Source: Bacteroidales bacterium (lineage in GTDB: Bacteria; Bacteroidota; Bacteroidia; Bacteroidales; WCHB1-69). From it: 45,880 bases of DNA. Each line of letters begins with the position of its first letter. Within the stretch, counting starts at the first letter, position 1. The stretch covers positions 1-45,880 of the forward strand of contig JAFPXF010000068.1 of the NCBI GenBank assembly GCA_017394765.1, read 5' to 3'. Of the stretch, positions 30,419 through 39,043 are shown piece by piece. The position numbers were made by a program, and so were the translations under genes. The notes beneath the pieces are model-generated. The model was given only the letters and a program-made list of their open reading frames with translations, did not search any database and was not told the origin of the DNA.

Positions 30419-31063
30419 ATGAGTATAATGCAATATCTGTCGATTGCAGCGGCAGCCATCTGTCTCTGCAGTCTTTTTGTGTTTTTCCTCAAGATCGTCA
30501 AACTCGGCAAGCCCAACGACCTGTCTGAGAAAAGCGGCGACACGAAGAAAGGGGTGATCTACTCCAACACCACGGCGATGATGCCGCAGAACAAGGAGTC
30601 GGCCTACCTGCACCTGCCGGCCTACGCCTCCGGCATCCTGTTCCACGTCGGCATCTTCCTCTGTTTGCTGGTGTTCGTGCTCTCCTTCTTCCCGTTCTTC
30701 AACCGCTGGATATCGGGGCCCGACAAGATACACTACATCTTCCCTTGCCTGTTGGCCGTCACCGCCGCCTGCGGCTACATCCTTCTGCTGCGACGCGCCT
30801 TCTCCAAGGATCTGCAACCCCTCTCCAATCCCGACGACTACATCTCCAACGCACTCGTCTCCACCTTCCAGCTGATGACGATGCTCTATTTGCTGATGCC
30901 GGCCAGCCATGCTGTCGTCACAATCTATTATGTGGCGGCCATCCTGCTGTTCCTGTACATGCCGCTCGGCAAATTGCGCCACGCAGTTTATTACTTCGCA
31001 GCGCGCTATCATCTTGGATTTTTCTACGGCTGGCGGAATGTCTGGCCGAAACATGAAAACTAA
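30419..31063 (+). CDS. NarI/DsrM/TmcC-like membrane cytochrome b
   Basis: A 214-residue integral membrane protein with about five helices. Two segments are diagnostic for the NarI/DsrM/HdrE family of b-type cytochromes: LHLPAYASGILFHVGIFLCL (H65, H76) and MPLGKLRHAVYYF (H188), histidines placed to bind heme. The C-terminal RYHLGFFYGWRNVWP is also found in sulfur-respiration complexes. Such subunits pass electrons between menaquinone and a cytosolic HdrD/DsrK-type iron-sulfur protein that acts on DsrC. No HdrD-like gene is adjacent. The pairing with dsrC is the best clue to its role; the exact complex is inferred. Confidence 0.75.
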   Translation: MSIMQYLSIAAAAICLCSLFVFFLKIVKLGKPNDLSEKSGDTKKGVIYSNTTAMMPQNKESAYLHLPAYASGILFHVGIFLCLLVFVLSFFPFFNRWISGPDKIHYIFPCLLAVTAACGYILLLRRAFSKDLQPLSNPDDYISNALVSTFQLMTMLYLLMPASHAVVTIYYVAAILLFLYMPLGKLRHAVYYFAARYHLGFFYGWRNVWPKHEN

Positions 31064-31082
31064 TTATCTTAACCCTTCAACA

Positions 31083-32489
31083 ATGAAACTTGACTTTTTA
31101 GGCGCCACCGAAGAGGTTACGGGCAGCAAATTCTTGCTCACCAGCCAAAAAGGCGTCAAAATACTGCTTGACTGCGGCATGTACCAGGGCAAGGGCTTGG
31201 AAACCGACCACATGAACCGCGACTTGGGCTTCGACCCCAAAGAGGTGGATTTCATCCTGCTCTCGCACGCGCACATTGACCATTCGGGACTCATCCCTTA
31301 CATCTATAAACTCGGCTTCCGGGGCAAGATCTTCTGCACGCCCGCCACACGCGACCTCTGCGCCATCATGCTGGCCGACTCCGGACGTATCCAGGAGGCT
31401 GATGCGAAGCAATTCAACAAGAAAAAGGAGCGCATCGACAAGGAGCCCATCGAGCCAATCTACACCGAGAAGGATGCCGCCGAGTGCATGACACAGTTCA
31501 TCAGCATCCCGAGGGAACTGAAATTCAACATCACCCCCGACATCTCCATCGAGTTTTTTGAGACGGGTCACATGCTCGGCAGCGGTGCCATCCACATCAC
31601 CTTCAAGGAGGGGCGCAAGACCCGCACGCTCTGCTACACCGGCGACATCGGGCGTTACGACAAGCGCATCCTTCCGGATCCCGTGCCGTTCCCCTTCGCC
31701 GACTACATCATCACCGAATCGACCTACGGCGACCGTCTCCACTCCACACTCGACGATGCCGACAAGCAGCTGATGCTGATTGTGCGCGACGCCTGTGCCA
31801 AACGCCTCGGCAAGCTCCTTATCCCCTCCTTCGCCATCGGAAGAACACAGGAGATCGTCTATGCTCTCCATCGTCTCAACAAAGCCGGCGACTTGCCCGA
31901 CATCGAGATTTTCGTCGATAGTCCCTTAGCCTGCTCCGCCACCAACATCTACCGGCTGCACGACGAGAACTTCAACGCCGACCTCAGGCAATTCATGGAA
32001 AACACCAAGGATCCTTTCGGATTTGACAACCTCACCTATGTGCGCAGCGTTGATGATTCCAAGCGACTCAACGAGTTCAACCGCCCCTGCATCATTATCT
32101 CCGCCTCCGGCATGATGGAGGCCGGACGTATCAAGCACCATCTGGCCAACAACATAGAAAACCCCAAGACCACCATTCTCTGCGTCGGTTACTGCTCACC
32201 CAACACCCTTGGTGCCAAGATCATGCGTGGCGATCCCGTTGTCTCCATCTTCGGCGAAGACCATCAGGTCCGAGCGCACCTTGAACGCATCGACGCCTAC
32301 TCCGGACACGCCGACTATCAGGAGCTCATCCGCTATCTCTCCTGCCAGAAAGGCAACCGCCGCCTCAAGAAGATCTTCATCGTACACGGCGAGGAGGGCG
32401 TGCGACAGGCATACGCCAAGCACTTGGCCGAGGCAGGGTTCAAGAAGACGCAGGTGCCAAGGTTCAGAGAGAGCGTTGAATTGAGTTAA
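31083..32489 (+). CDS. Beta-CASP metallo-beta-lactamase-fold hydrolase (RNA-processing type)
   Basis: A 468-residue protein. The metal site SHAHIDHSG (H62, H64, D66, H67) is intact, and the beta-CASP region and the C-terminal RMMBL-type segment (IDAYSGHADYQEL; IFIVHGEEGVRQAYA) are present, as in Ysh1/CPSF73-like and archaeal RNA nucleases. It probably cuts RNA. The ATG at 31083 was chosen because the domain begins there (KLDFLGATEEVTGSKF). Its last codon and stop lie inside the left inverted repeat of the four-helix-bundle cassette. Confidence 0.9.
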   Translation: MKLDFLGATEEVTGSKFLLTSQKGVKILLDCGMYQGKGLETDHMNRDLGFDPKEVDFILLSHAHIDHSGLIPYIYKLGFRGKIFCTPATRDLCAIMLADSGRIQEADAKQFNKKKERIDKEPIEPIYTEKDAAECMTQFISIPRELKFNITPDISIEFFETGHMLGSGAIHITFKEGRKTRTLCYTGDIGRYDKRILPDPVPFPFADYIITESTYGDRLHSTLDDADKQLMLIVRDACAKRLGKLLIPSFAIGRTQEIVYALHRLNKAGDLPDIEIFVDSPLACSATNIYRLHDENFNADLRQFMENTKDPFGFDNLTYVRSVDDSKRLNEFNRPCIIISASGMMEAGRIKHHLANNIENPKTTILCVGYCSPNTLGAKIMRGDPVVSIFGEDHQVRAHLERIDAYSGHADYQELIRYLSCQKGNRRLKKIFIVHGEEGVRQAYAKHLAEAGFKKTQVPRFRESVELS

Positions 32490-32515
32490 GAGTTAATAGT
32501 TATGAGTTAAAAGTT
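32484..32515. repeat. Left inverted repeat of the four-helix-bundle cassette
   Basis: Thirty-two bases built of GAGTTAA-type units. Its reverse complement matches 32885-32916 at 29 of 32 positions. Confidence 0.85.
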
Positions 32516-32893
32516 ATGGAGAGGCAGAGTATCGTTGGGGAGAAGAGTTTGGCCTTTGCGAAAAGAGTGGCAAAATGTTATCGTTTTTTGCTGGATAAAA
32601 AGAAAGAGACAATCCTATCCAAACAAATTCTTCGGTCAGGCACGAGTATTGGAGCCAATATTAGAGAGGGGTTGTTTGCCCAAAGTCGTAAGGATTTCAT
32701 CAGCAAAATGAATATCGCCTTAAAAGAAGCAGGAGAAACAGATTACTGGCTTGAAATAATTTATTCTGCCGACTACTTAACAGAAGTGGAGTACAAATCA
32801 TTAAAAAAGGACACCGACGAACTCATCAAAATGTTATCATCTATAGTCAAAACGACCAAGGAAAACACTCAGAAATCCCCAAGAAACTCTTAA
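32516..32893 (+). CDS. Four-helix-bundle protein (23S rRNA intervening-sequence family)
   Basis: A 125-residue protein of the S23/IVP four-helix-bundle family (VAKCYRFLLDKKKETILSKQ, then ILRSGTSIGANIREGLFAQS, then IALKEAGETDYWLEIIYSAD). Family members were first noticed inside intervening sequences of 23S rRNA genes, where long complementary ends pair in RNA. Here the gene lies between protein genes, but 32-base inverted repeats bracket it almost to the codon: the start codon directly follows the left arm, and the right arm overlaps the last three codons. Function unknown. Its codon use is AT-richer than both neighbours. Confidence 0.88.
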   Translation: MERQSIVGEKSLAFAKRVAKCYRFLLDKKKETILSKQILRSGTSIGANIREGLFAQSRKDFISKMNIALKEAGETDYWLEIIYSADYLTEVEYKSLKKDTDELIKMLSSIVKTTKENTQKSPRNS

Positions 32894-32916
32894 CTCTTAA
32901 CTTTTAACTCTTAACT
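32885..32916. repeat. Right inverted repeat of the four-helix-bundle cassette
   Basis: Thirty-two bases of AACTCTTAACTCTT-type units, complementary to 32484-32515. It ends nine bases before the start codon of the next gene. Confidence 0.85.
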
Positions 32917-32925
32917 TTTTAGACA

Positions 32926-34491
32926 ATGCGTCACCTCTTCTTCCTTCTCCTCTTTCTCTCCGTCGCCACGGCCTTCCCCAACGGCGACCCGGTGGCGGTG
33001 ACATCGGCGATTACCCTTTCGTCATCGCCGGTGGCCGTACACGTGCCGGAGGTGCAGATTCTCAACGAGCAGGTGAAGTTTGTGCCCAATGGCAAACACA
33101 CCGACGTGGTGGTGCGCTATCTCCTTCAAAACCAGTCAAAGAAGGATTTCAAGGAGTTGCCTTACGGTTTTCCGATCGACTATTACGGCACCGGCGAGGC
33201 CCGGTGGGGCTGGGTGGACGATTACAGCGAGAGCCGAAGAGCAATCGGCTGGCGCGACGATTACGTGCAAAACGTCGTCTTCTCGCTCGACGGGCGGCAA
33301 CTGCCCTGGCAGTGCTCGAAAGATACGGTCATCAAGCCTTCCCAGAAAGTCATCGCTTTTGATTTGCAAGTGGATTTGGAACCCGACAGCGCGGACACCT
33401 ACTCTCAGGCACTCATCCAGAAATTGTACAAAGAGTGGGGGGAAGAACTTTGGTTTCACACCACCCCCGTCTCGCGGCGATGGTTCTACACCCGGCTTGA
33501 CATCCCGGCGGGGCAAACCGTGATGCTGGAGGTGCGCTATACCGTGGAGCATTTCTATCAGGAGGGATTGTATGATCACTCCGACTACTTTGAAAATTAC
33601 AAGGCTAACTATTATTGTGACGGAGCCTTCGAATACGACTTCGCCCCCGCCGCCCACTGGGGCAACGGCAAGGCGCAGCGCTTCATTGCCGAACTGGACG
33701 CCTCCCATATTGAAATCCTTTCCGACGAATATTATTTCCGTGGAAAGGACAGGAATCATTCCGGCATCCAGGGGCTGAAGATGAAAAAAGGTGCCAACAA
33801 CGTGTGGCGCTATGAGGCCACGGACTTCGACTTCGCCACGGCCAAGCCCTTCACGGTGGACTTCCATTCGCGGCAGGTCACCCAGCCAATCGCGAAAATC
33901 CTGAGTCACCGCGTGCCACAAGACCGCTACACCGTGACGCTCTCCGGCGCAGACCCGAAGTATCCCGTCCGGAACCTCGGCGACGGCGACCTCTCCACCA
34001 CGACGGTCCTCACTGCCGACTCCGCCGGCAAATACTATATTATAATAACAGTCAATGACACCAATTTCATCCCAAATGGGATTTTATTATACAACGGCTA
34101 TTGCAAGAACCGGGATGTGTGGCGGAACAACAGCCGGATTGAGACAGTGTCAGCCAGCGAGACCTATTATTGCAAGAAATTCAACGACCATGCGCAAAAA
34201 TGGGTCGCAGACAACCAATCAAACGAAGTGTTTAACCGTTGGAGCCATTTCTACGAAAACGGGAAACGCATCGACAGACCCAACAAAGTGTCGGCAGAGC
34301 CTGTCGCATTTGACTGGCAAAACCTGACCGACAACGCCATCATCTTTCGCACCGATGAAAACAGTCTGTGGGGCTATTATGCAAACTTCGGGCATATCGA
34401 GAAATATCAGCTGCGCATTGACATCGGAGACATCGCCCCCGGCCTGAAATACAACGACCTCTGTATCTCGGAAATCATACTGATCAGATAA
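32926..34491 (+). CDS. Secreted protein with NADase-type glycan-binding-like C-terminal domain
   Basis: A 521-residue protein with a Sec signal peptide (about 1-17). The N-terminal two thirds are a beta-rich region of unknown family (TDVVVRYLLQNQSKKDFKEL; LDIPAGQTVMLEVRYTVEHF). The C-terminal part (from about 345) resembles the discoidin-like NADase-type glycan-binding module (YPVRNLGDGDLSTTTVL; NGILLYNGYCKNRDVWRNNS). No T9SS domain or membrane anchor is seen at the end, so it is probably periplasmic. The start codon lies nine bases after the right inverted repeat, so that repeat occupies the place of its ribosome-binding region. Confidence 0.7.
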   Translation: MRHLFFLLLFLSVATAFPNGDPVAVTSAITLSSSPVAVHVPEVQILNEQVKFVPNGKHTDVVVRYLLQNQSKKDFKELPYGFPIDYYGTGEARWGWVDDYSESRRAIGWRDDYVQNVVFSLDGRQLPWQCSKDTVIKPSQKVIAFDLQVDLEPDSADTYSQALIQKLYKEWGEELWFHTTPVSRRWFYTRLDIPAGQTVMLEVRYTVEHFYQEGLYDHSDYFENYKANYYCDGAFEYDFAPAAHWGNGKAQRFIAELDASHIEILSDEYYFRGKDRNHSGIQGLKMKKGANNVWRYEATDFDFATAKPFTVDFHSRQVTQPIAKILSHRVPQDRYTVTLSGADPKYPVRNLGDGDLSTTTVLTADSAGKYYIIITVNDTNFIPNGILLYNGYCKNRDVWRNNSRIETVSASETYYCKKFNDHAQKWVADNQSNEVFNRWSHFYENGKRIDRPNKVSAEPVAFDWQNLTDNAIIFRTDENSLWGYYANFGHIEKYQLRIDIGDIAPGLKYNDLCISEIILIR

Positions 34492-34540
34492 TAGTTAGGA
34501 GATATCGTAAACCGCAAAACGTAAATCAAAAACACACATA

Positions 34541-35419
34541 ATGAACCACAAACAAAACATCCTCATTACCGGAGCCAACGGGCAACTTGGCAACTGTCTG
34601 CGCGATTTGGCAGAGGGATACCAAGACCGCTTCTGTTTCTTCTTCACGGATGTGGAGGAGCTGGACATCACCGATGAAGCGGCTATAGAGAAATTCGTCA
34701 CCGGTCACGATATTGACGCCATCGTCAACGCGGCGGCATACACGGCGGTTGACAAGGCCGAAGACGAGGTGGAGACCGCATTCCGCATCAACCGTGATGC
34801 CGTGGCCCTGCTGGCCGCTGCCGCCAAGCGACACAGCTGCCATCTGGTACACATCTCCACCGACTATGTCTTCTCGGGCGAGGCGTGCCATCCCTATCCC
34901 GTGGACGCACCTGTAGAGCCCAAGTCGGTCTATGGCCGCACCAAGGCCGAGAGCGAGAAGGCCATCCGGGAGAGCGGCTGTAGCGCCACCATCATCCGCA
35001 CCTCGTGGCTCTACTCCGAATACGGGCACAATTTCGTGAAAACGATGCTGAAGCTGGGTGACGAGTGCGAGGAGTTGACCGTGGTGTGCGACCAAGTGGG
35101 CGGTCCCACCTACGCGGGCGACCTGGCCGCGGCCATATTGAAGGTGCTGGAAACAGACATCTGCAAAACGGGTGTGACCATATACCATTACGCCAACGAG
35201 GGCACGGCAAGTTGGTTCGACTTCGCCAAAGCCATCATGGAAATAGGTGGAAAAAAATGCCGGGTGAAAGCCATCTTTACGTCAGAATATCCGGCAAAAG
35301 CGTCAAGACCTGCTTATTCTATCTTTGATTTGAGCCTTATCAAGAGCGAAATTTCAATTTCAATACCCTATTGGCGCGACAGTTTAACACTGGTTATCAA
35401 CAAATTACAAGCAAAATAA
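34541..35419 (+). CDS. rfbD: dTDP-4-dehydrorhamnose reductase
   Basis: A 292-residue short-chain dehydrogenase of the extended type. The NADPH-binding GANGQLG motif (about 11-17), STDYVFSGE, the catalytic YGRTK and the late substrate-binding region (RPAYSIFDLS) match RmlD/RfbD, which makes dTDP-L-rhamnose for surface glycans. The other rml genes are not in the window. Confidence 0.93.
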   Translation: MNHKQNILITGANGQLGNCLRDLAEGYQDRFCFFFTDVEELDITDEAAIEKFVTGHDIDAIVNAAAYTAVDKAEDEVETAFRINRDAVALLAAAAKRHSCHLVHISTDYVFSGEACHPYPVDAPVEPKSVYGRTKAESEKAIRESGCSATIIRTSWLYSEYGHNFVKTMLKLGDECEELTVVCDQVGGPTYAGDLAAAILKVLETDICKTGVTIYHYANEGTASWFDFAKAIMEIGGKKCRVKAIFTSEYPAKASRPAYSIFDLSLIKSEISISIPYWRDSLTLVINKLQAK

Positions 35420-35460
35420 AAAAAATAGCACCAAAAGTGGGCGTATTCAAAAAAATAATG

Positions 35461-35468
35461 TATTTTTG
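35461..35468 (+). promoter_or_regulatory. Promoter -7 element of the tRNA-Thr/tuf transcript
   Basis: TATTTTTG followed by CACGC, a perfect match, 49 bp before the tRNA. Confidence 0.7.
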
Positions 35469-35517
35469 CACGCTCAAAACGACACACGAAGTGTTCTTTA
35501 TTTAATGCACAAAAAAA

Positions 35518-35589
35518 GCCGTTGTAGCTCAGTGGTAGAGTACCTCCTTGGTAAGGAGGGGGTCACGAGTTCAACTCTCGTCAACGGCT
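35518..35589 (+). tRNA. tRNA-Thr (anticodon GGT)
   Basis: Seven-base acceptor stem GCCGTTG/CAACGGC, D arm with AGCTCAGTGGTAGAG, anticodon stem CCTCC/GGAGG with loop TTGGTAA (anticodon GGT), and T arm with GAGTTCAACTCTC. The CCA end is not encoded. It stands directly upstream of tuf. Confidence 0.95.
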
Positions 35590-35655
35590 CTTTTTTTTAT
35601 TGTTAATCAAGACCCTTCAACTCAAAAATTATTCACAACAAATTTATAGAAAAAA

Positions 35656-36843
35656 ATGGCAAAAGAGAAATTTGAACGTACTAAACCCCACGTTAACGTG
35701 GGTACCATTGGTCACATTGACCACGGCAAGACCACCCTTACCGCTGCCATCACCACCGTGTTGGCTGAAAAAGGTCTCTCTGAGCTCAGATCCTTCGATT
35801 CCATCGATAATGCTCCTGAAGAGAAAGAGCGTGGTATCACCATCAACACCGCTCACATTGAGTATCAGACCGCCAATCGTCACTATGCACACGTTGACTG
35901 TCCGGGTCACGCCGACTATGTGAAGAACATGGTTACCGGTGCCGCCCAAATGGATGGTGCTATCCTCGTTGTGGCTGCTACCGATGGTCCGATGCCTCAA
36001 ACTCGTGAGCACATCCTGTTGGCAAAGCAGGTCGGTGTGCCGAGAATGGTTGTTTTCATGAACAAAGTTGACTTGGTTGACGACCCTGAGTTGCTTGACC
36101 TCGTTGAAATGGATATCCGTGACCTTCTGAGCTTCTACGGCTTCGACGGTGACAACACCCCTGTTATCCGTGGTTCCGCCCTCGGTGGCTTGAACCTCGA
36201 GCCGCAATGGGTTGAGAAGATTGTTGAATTGATGGACGCTGTTGACACTTGGATTCCGCTTCCTCCGCGTGACGTTGATAAAGACTTCTTGATGCCTGTT
36301 GAGGATGTCTTCTCCATCACCGGTCGTGGTACCGTGGCTACTGGTCGTATCGAGACTGGTGTCATCCACACCTCCGATCCCGTTGACATCATCGGTATGG
36401 GTGCTGAAAAGCTCAAATCCGTTGTCACTGGTGTCGAAATGTTCCGCAAGATCCTTGACGAAGGTGAAGCTGGCGACAATGTCGGTCTGCTGCTCCGTGG
36501 TATTGACAAGGACGAAATCCGTCGTGGTATGGTTATCGCGAAACCCGGTTCCATCCACCCGCACAAACACTTCAAGGCTTCTGTGTATGTCCTGAAGAAA
36601 GAAGAAGGCGGCCGTCACACCCCGTTTGGCAACAACTATCGCCCGCAATTCTACTTCCGCACCACGGACGTGACGGGTGCTATCACCCTGCCCGCTGGCG
36701 TTGAAATGTGCATGCCTGGTGATAACGTCGAGATCGATGTCCAACTCCTTTCCGAAATCGCCCTCAACCAAAACCTCCGTTTCGCTATCCGTGAAGGCGG
36801 TCGTACCGTGGGTGCCGGTCAGGTGACTGAAATCCTTGACTAA
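35656..36843 (+). CDS. tuf: Elongation factor Tu
   Basis: A 395-residue EF-Tu, the GTPase that brings aminoacyl-tRNA to the ribosome. All G-domain motifs are intact: GHIDHGKTT, the switch region RGITIN, DCPGH and NKVD, followed by domains 2 and 3 ([27 protein letters not shown]). Codon use is strongly biased towards a subset (GGT, GTT, CGT), unlike its neighbours, as expected for a very highly expressed gene. Confidence 0.98.
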   Translation: MAKEKFERTKPHVNVGTIGHIDHGKTTLTAAITTVLAEKGLSELRSFDSIDNAPEEKERGITINTAHIEYQTANRHYAHVDCPGHADYVKNMVTGAAQMDGAILVVAATDGPMPQTREHILLAKQVGVPRMVVFMNKVDLVDDPELLDLVEMDIRDLLSFYGFDGDNTPVIRGSALGGLNLEPQWVEKIVELMDAVDTWIPLPPRDVDKDFLMPVEDVFSITGRGTVATGRIETGVIHTSDPVDIIGMGAEKLKSVVTGVEMFRKILDEGEAGDNVGLLLRGIDKDEIRRGMVIAKPGSIHPHKHFKASVYVLKKEEGGRHTPFGNNYRPQFYFRTTDVTGAITLPAGVEMCMPGDNVEIDVQLLSEIALNQNLRFAIREGGRTVGAGQVTEILD

Positions 36844-36869
36844 GACCTAAGTCAACATTACAAATCTTG

Positions 36870-36897
36870 AAAAGGGCATTGTATCAATGCCCTTTTT
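36870..36897 (+). terminator. Intrinsic terminator after tuf
   Basis: AAAAGGGCATTG (36870-36881), loop TAT, CAATGCCCTTTT (36885-36896), then one more T. A perfect 12-bp stem that ends only a few bases before tRNA-Trp. Confidence 0.8.
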
Positions 36898-36900
36898 CAA

Positions 36901-36974
36901 AGGGGAATAGTTTAATGGTAGAATGACGGTCTCCAAAACCGCAGATGGGAGTTCGATTCTCTCTTCCCCTGCCA
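36901..36974 (+). tRNA. tRNA-Trp (anticodon CCA)
   Basis: Acceptor stem AGGGGAA/TTCCCCT, D arm with AGTTTAATGGTAGAAT, anticodon loop CTCCAAA (anticodon CCA), T arm with GAGTTCGATTCTC, discriminator G and an encoded CCA end. It follows the tuf terminator by four bases. Confidence 0.95.
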
Positions 36975-37022
36975 CCACGCGAGTCTCCGGATTCGCGTTT
37001 TTTTGTCTAAATACTATTGAAC

Positions 37023-37901
37023 ATGCGAATCAGCGACATCCTGAAAAAGAAGAAAACCTTCTCCTTCGAAGTCTTTCCCCCGAATCCCGAGAATAGTAGC
37101 ATCCAAGACATCTACGCCACCATTGACGCCCTGCAGCAGTTCAGGCCCGACTTTATCAGCGTCACCTTCAAGTCGTCGGGTGACTACAGTGAAAACACCC
37201 TCAATCTCGCCAGTTACATCCAGCGGCATGCCGTGGCCGAACCGTTAGTACACCTCACCTGCGGCGCCCTGGACGAGCGGGATGTGGACAATCTCGCCTT
37301 GCGGATGCGGGAGGAGGGACTGGAAAACGTGCTGGCCCTGCGCGGCGACAAACCCGTGCACTTTGAGGGCGACTATCTCAAGCATTTCAAACACGCCACG
37401 GAATTGATGGAATATCTGCGTCAACGCCTCGATTTCTGCATTGGAGGCGCTTGTTATCCGGAAGGGCACATCGAGTCCGTAAGTTTACGCGACGACATCG
37501 CCGTGTTAAAGCTCAAGCAGGATACAGGGGCGCAATTCCTCATCACACAGTTGTTTTACGACAACAACTACTACTACCGTCTCGTGCGTCTGGCCCGCAA
37601 GATGGGCGTCACCATTCCCATCATTCCAGGCATCATGCCGCTCACCAGTGCCGCGATGTTCAACAAAATCAACAACATGGCGGGCGCCACCATTCCTTTT
37701 GAACTGCGCGTGCTCATCGACCGTTTCCGCGACGACAAGCAAGCCATGTATGAGATCGGCATTGCCTACGCCGTCAACCAAGTGTTGGAACTGCTTGCCA
37801 ACGAAGCCGACGGTATCCACATCTACACGATGAACAACGCCCGCGTGGCGGAAGAGATCTACAGAAGAATAGGAAGTGTCATTGAGAAAGAACTGAGATA
37901 G
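37023..37901 (+). CDS. metF: Methylenetetrahydrofolate reductase
   Basis: A 292-residue FAD-dependent enzyme reducing 5,10-methylene- to 5-methyl-tetrahydrofolate for methionine synthesis. The family pattern is complete: FSFEVFPPN (catalytic glutamate), FISVTFKSSG, VHLTCGALD, NVLALRGDKP, and FLITQLFYDN. I chose the ATG at 37023 over the in-frame TTG at 37017, as the protein family starts at this point. Confidence 0.95.
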   Translation: MRISDILKKKKTFSFEVFPPNPENSSIQDIYATIDALQQFRPDFISVTFKSSGDYSENTLNLASYIQRHAVAEPLVHLTCGALDERDVDNLALRMREEGLENVLALRGDKPVHFEGDYLKHFKHATELMEYLRQRLDFCIGGACYPEGHIESVSLRDDIAVLKLKQDTGAQFLITQLFYDNNYYYRLVRLARKMGVTIPIIPGIMPLTSAAMFNKINNMAGATIPFELRVLIDRFRDDKQAMYEIGIAYAVNQVLELLANEADGIHIYTMNNARVAEEIYRRIGSVIEKELR

Positions 37902-37922
37902 CATTCCTATTTGCCACTATAC

Positions 37923-37960
37923 AACAAGGTCCTGCACTTTTTGGGGCAGGACCTTGTTAT
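37923..37960. terminator. Bidirectional terminator between metF and the ompH cluster
   Basis: AACAAGGTCCTGC (37923-37935) pairs perfectly with GCAGGACCTTGTT (37946-37958), 13 bp, between two convergent operons. Confidence 0.8.
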
Positions 37961-38000
37961 ATAACCAGCTGTTGACAGGCAACTGCCCGCAACCTTAAAA

Positions 38001-38498
38001 TTATTTCTTGATTTGAGCCTTCACCGCTTCGGTGAGGTCGTCGCTTTGGCTATGGAAGGCCAGGGTGGAAACATCGAAGATGTATGTATAGTTGCCGGCG
38101 GAGGCCACCTTCTTGATGGCTTCCAACAACTTGTCCTGGAACGGTTGGAGCAACGCCAGCTGCTTCTGCTGCAAGTCTTGCTCACTGATGGAGGCAAACT
38201 CCTGAATACGCTCGTAGAGCTTCATCATTTCGTCCTCCTTGACCTTCAAGATGGCGGAGGAGGCACCGGAGTTGGTTAGCTGCATATAGGCGGTTTGCTT
38301 CTCCTTGAACTCGTTCACCATCTGCTGGCCGGTTTCCTCCAGCTCCTTCTGGTAGTCAATCAACGCCTGCTGGGCGGTGTCGATGCCCGGCATCTCCTTC
38401 ATCAAGGCGCCGTAGTCCACATGCCCGAACTTGGCCTTCTGCGAGAATCCGGCCAAAGTCGCCAAAAGGCAAAGTATGATAATGGTCAGTTTTTTCAT
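38001..38498 (-). CDS. OmpH/Skp family periplasmic chaperone (third copy)
   Basis: A 165-residue protein with a signal peptide (about 1-20) and an OmpH/Skp fold: a short beta body (FGHVDYGALMKEMPGIDTAQ) with two long helices in between (EELEETGQQM-type coiled coil, about 45-130) and a C-terminal strand (YTYIFDVS). Skp-type proteins hold unfolded outer-membrane proteins on their way to BamA. It is the last of three such genes behind bamA. Confidence 0.9.
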   Translation of the reverse strand: MKKLTIIILCLLATLAGFSQKAKFGHVDYGALMKEMPGIDTAQQALIDYQKELEETGQQMVNEFKEKQTAYMQLTNSGASSAILKVKEDEMMKLYERIQEFASISEQDLQQKQLALLQPFQDKLLEAIKKVASAGNYTYIFDVSTLAFHSQSDDLTEAVKAQIKK

Positions 38499-38509
38499 CG
38501 CTGTCCCTC

Positions 38510-39007
38510 CTATTTAATACCCAACTCTTTCTTTACCAACGGAGTGATATCCTCACCGCTCTCATAGTAAAGCAGAATCTTGGTGTCGAAAATGTAAGCG
38601 AAACCATTGGCCTTGGCCACCTTGTCAATGGCGTTCTGAATGGCATCCTGGAAAGGTTTGGCCAGTTCGTACTGCTTCTCTTCAAGATCTTCCTGGGCGT
38701 TGGCCTGGAACTCCTGAATGCGCAGGCCAAGGTCTTCAAGCTCCTTTTCGCGCACTTGGCGAACAGCGGAAGACATGGTGCCCACCTCACGGTCGAACTT
38801 GTCTTTCTTGGTCTGATATTCGTTCATCATGCTCTCATACATGGCCTGAAGGTCGCTTTGGAAAGCCTGCAACTTAATTTGAAGGGAGTCCACACCCGGC
38901 ATGACTTGCAGAATATCACCGGAATTCACATGACCATACTTCTGGGCATTGGCCGTGCCTACAGAAAAAAGCAGGGCTGCGGCTACAAGTAACAAAATCT
39001 TTTTCAT
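38510..39007 (-). CDS. OmpH/Skp family periplasmic chaperone (second copy)
   Basis: A 165-residue paralogue with signal peptide (about 1-21, cleaved after ANA), the body strand YGHVNSGDILQVMPGVDSLQ, a long coiled-coil arm (about 45-125) and FAYIFDTKILLYYESGEDIT at the end. It is 11 bp upstream of the third copy in the same operon. Confidence 0.92.
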   Translation of the reverse strand: MKKILLLVAAALLFSVGTANAQKYGHVNSGDILQVMPGVDSLQIKLQAFQSDLQAMYESMMNEYQTKKDKFDREVGTMSSAVRQVREKELEDLGLRIQEFQANAQEDLEEKQYELAKPFQDAIQNAIDKVAKANGFAYIFDTKILLYYESGEDITPLVKKELGIK

Positions 39008-39043
39008 CTTATTCGTTCGTTTTCTATTTATTGTATAATCTGT

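Noticed and set aside
35644..36771. A 375-codon minus-strand open frame
   Set aside because: Antisense to tuf; a known artefact of the biased codons of EF-Tu.
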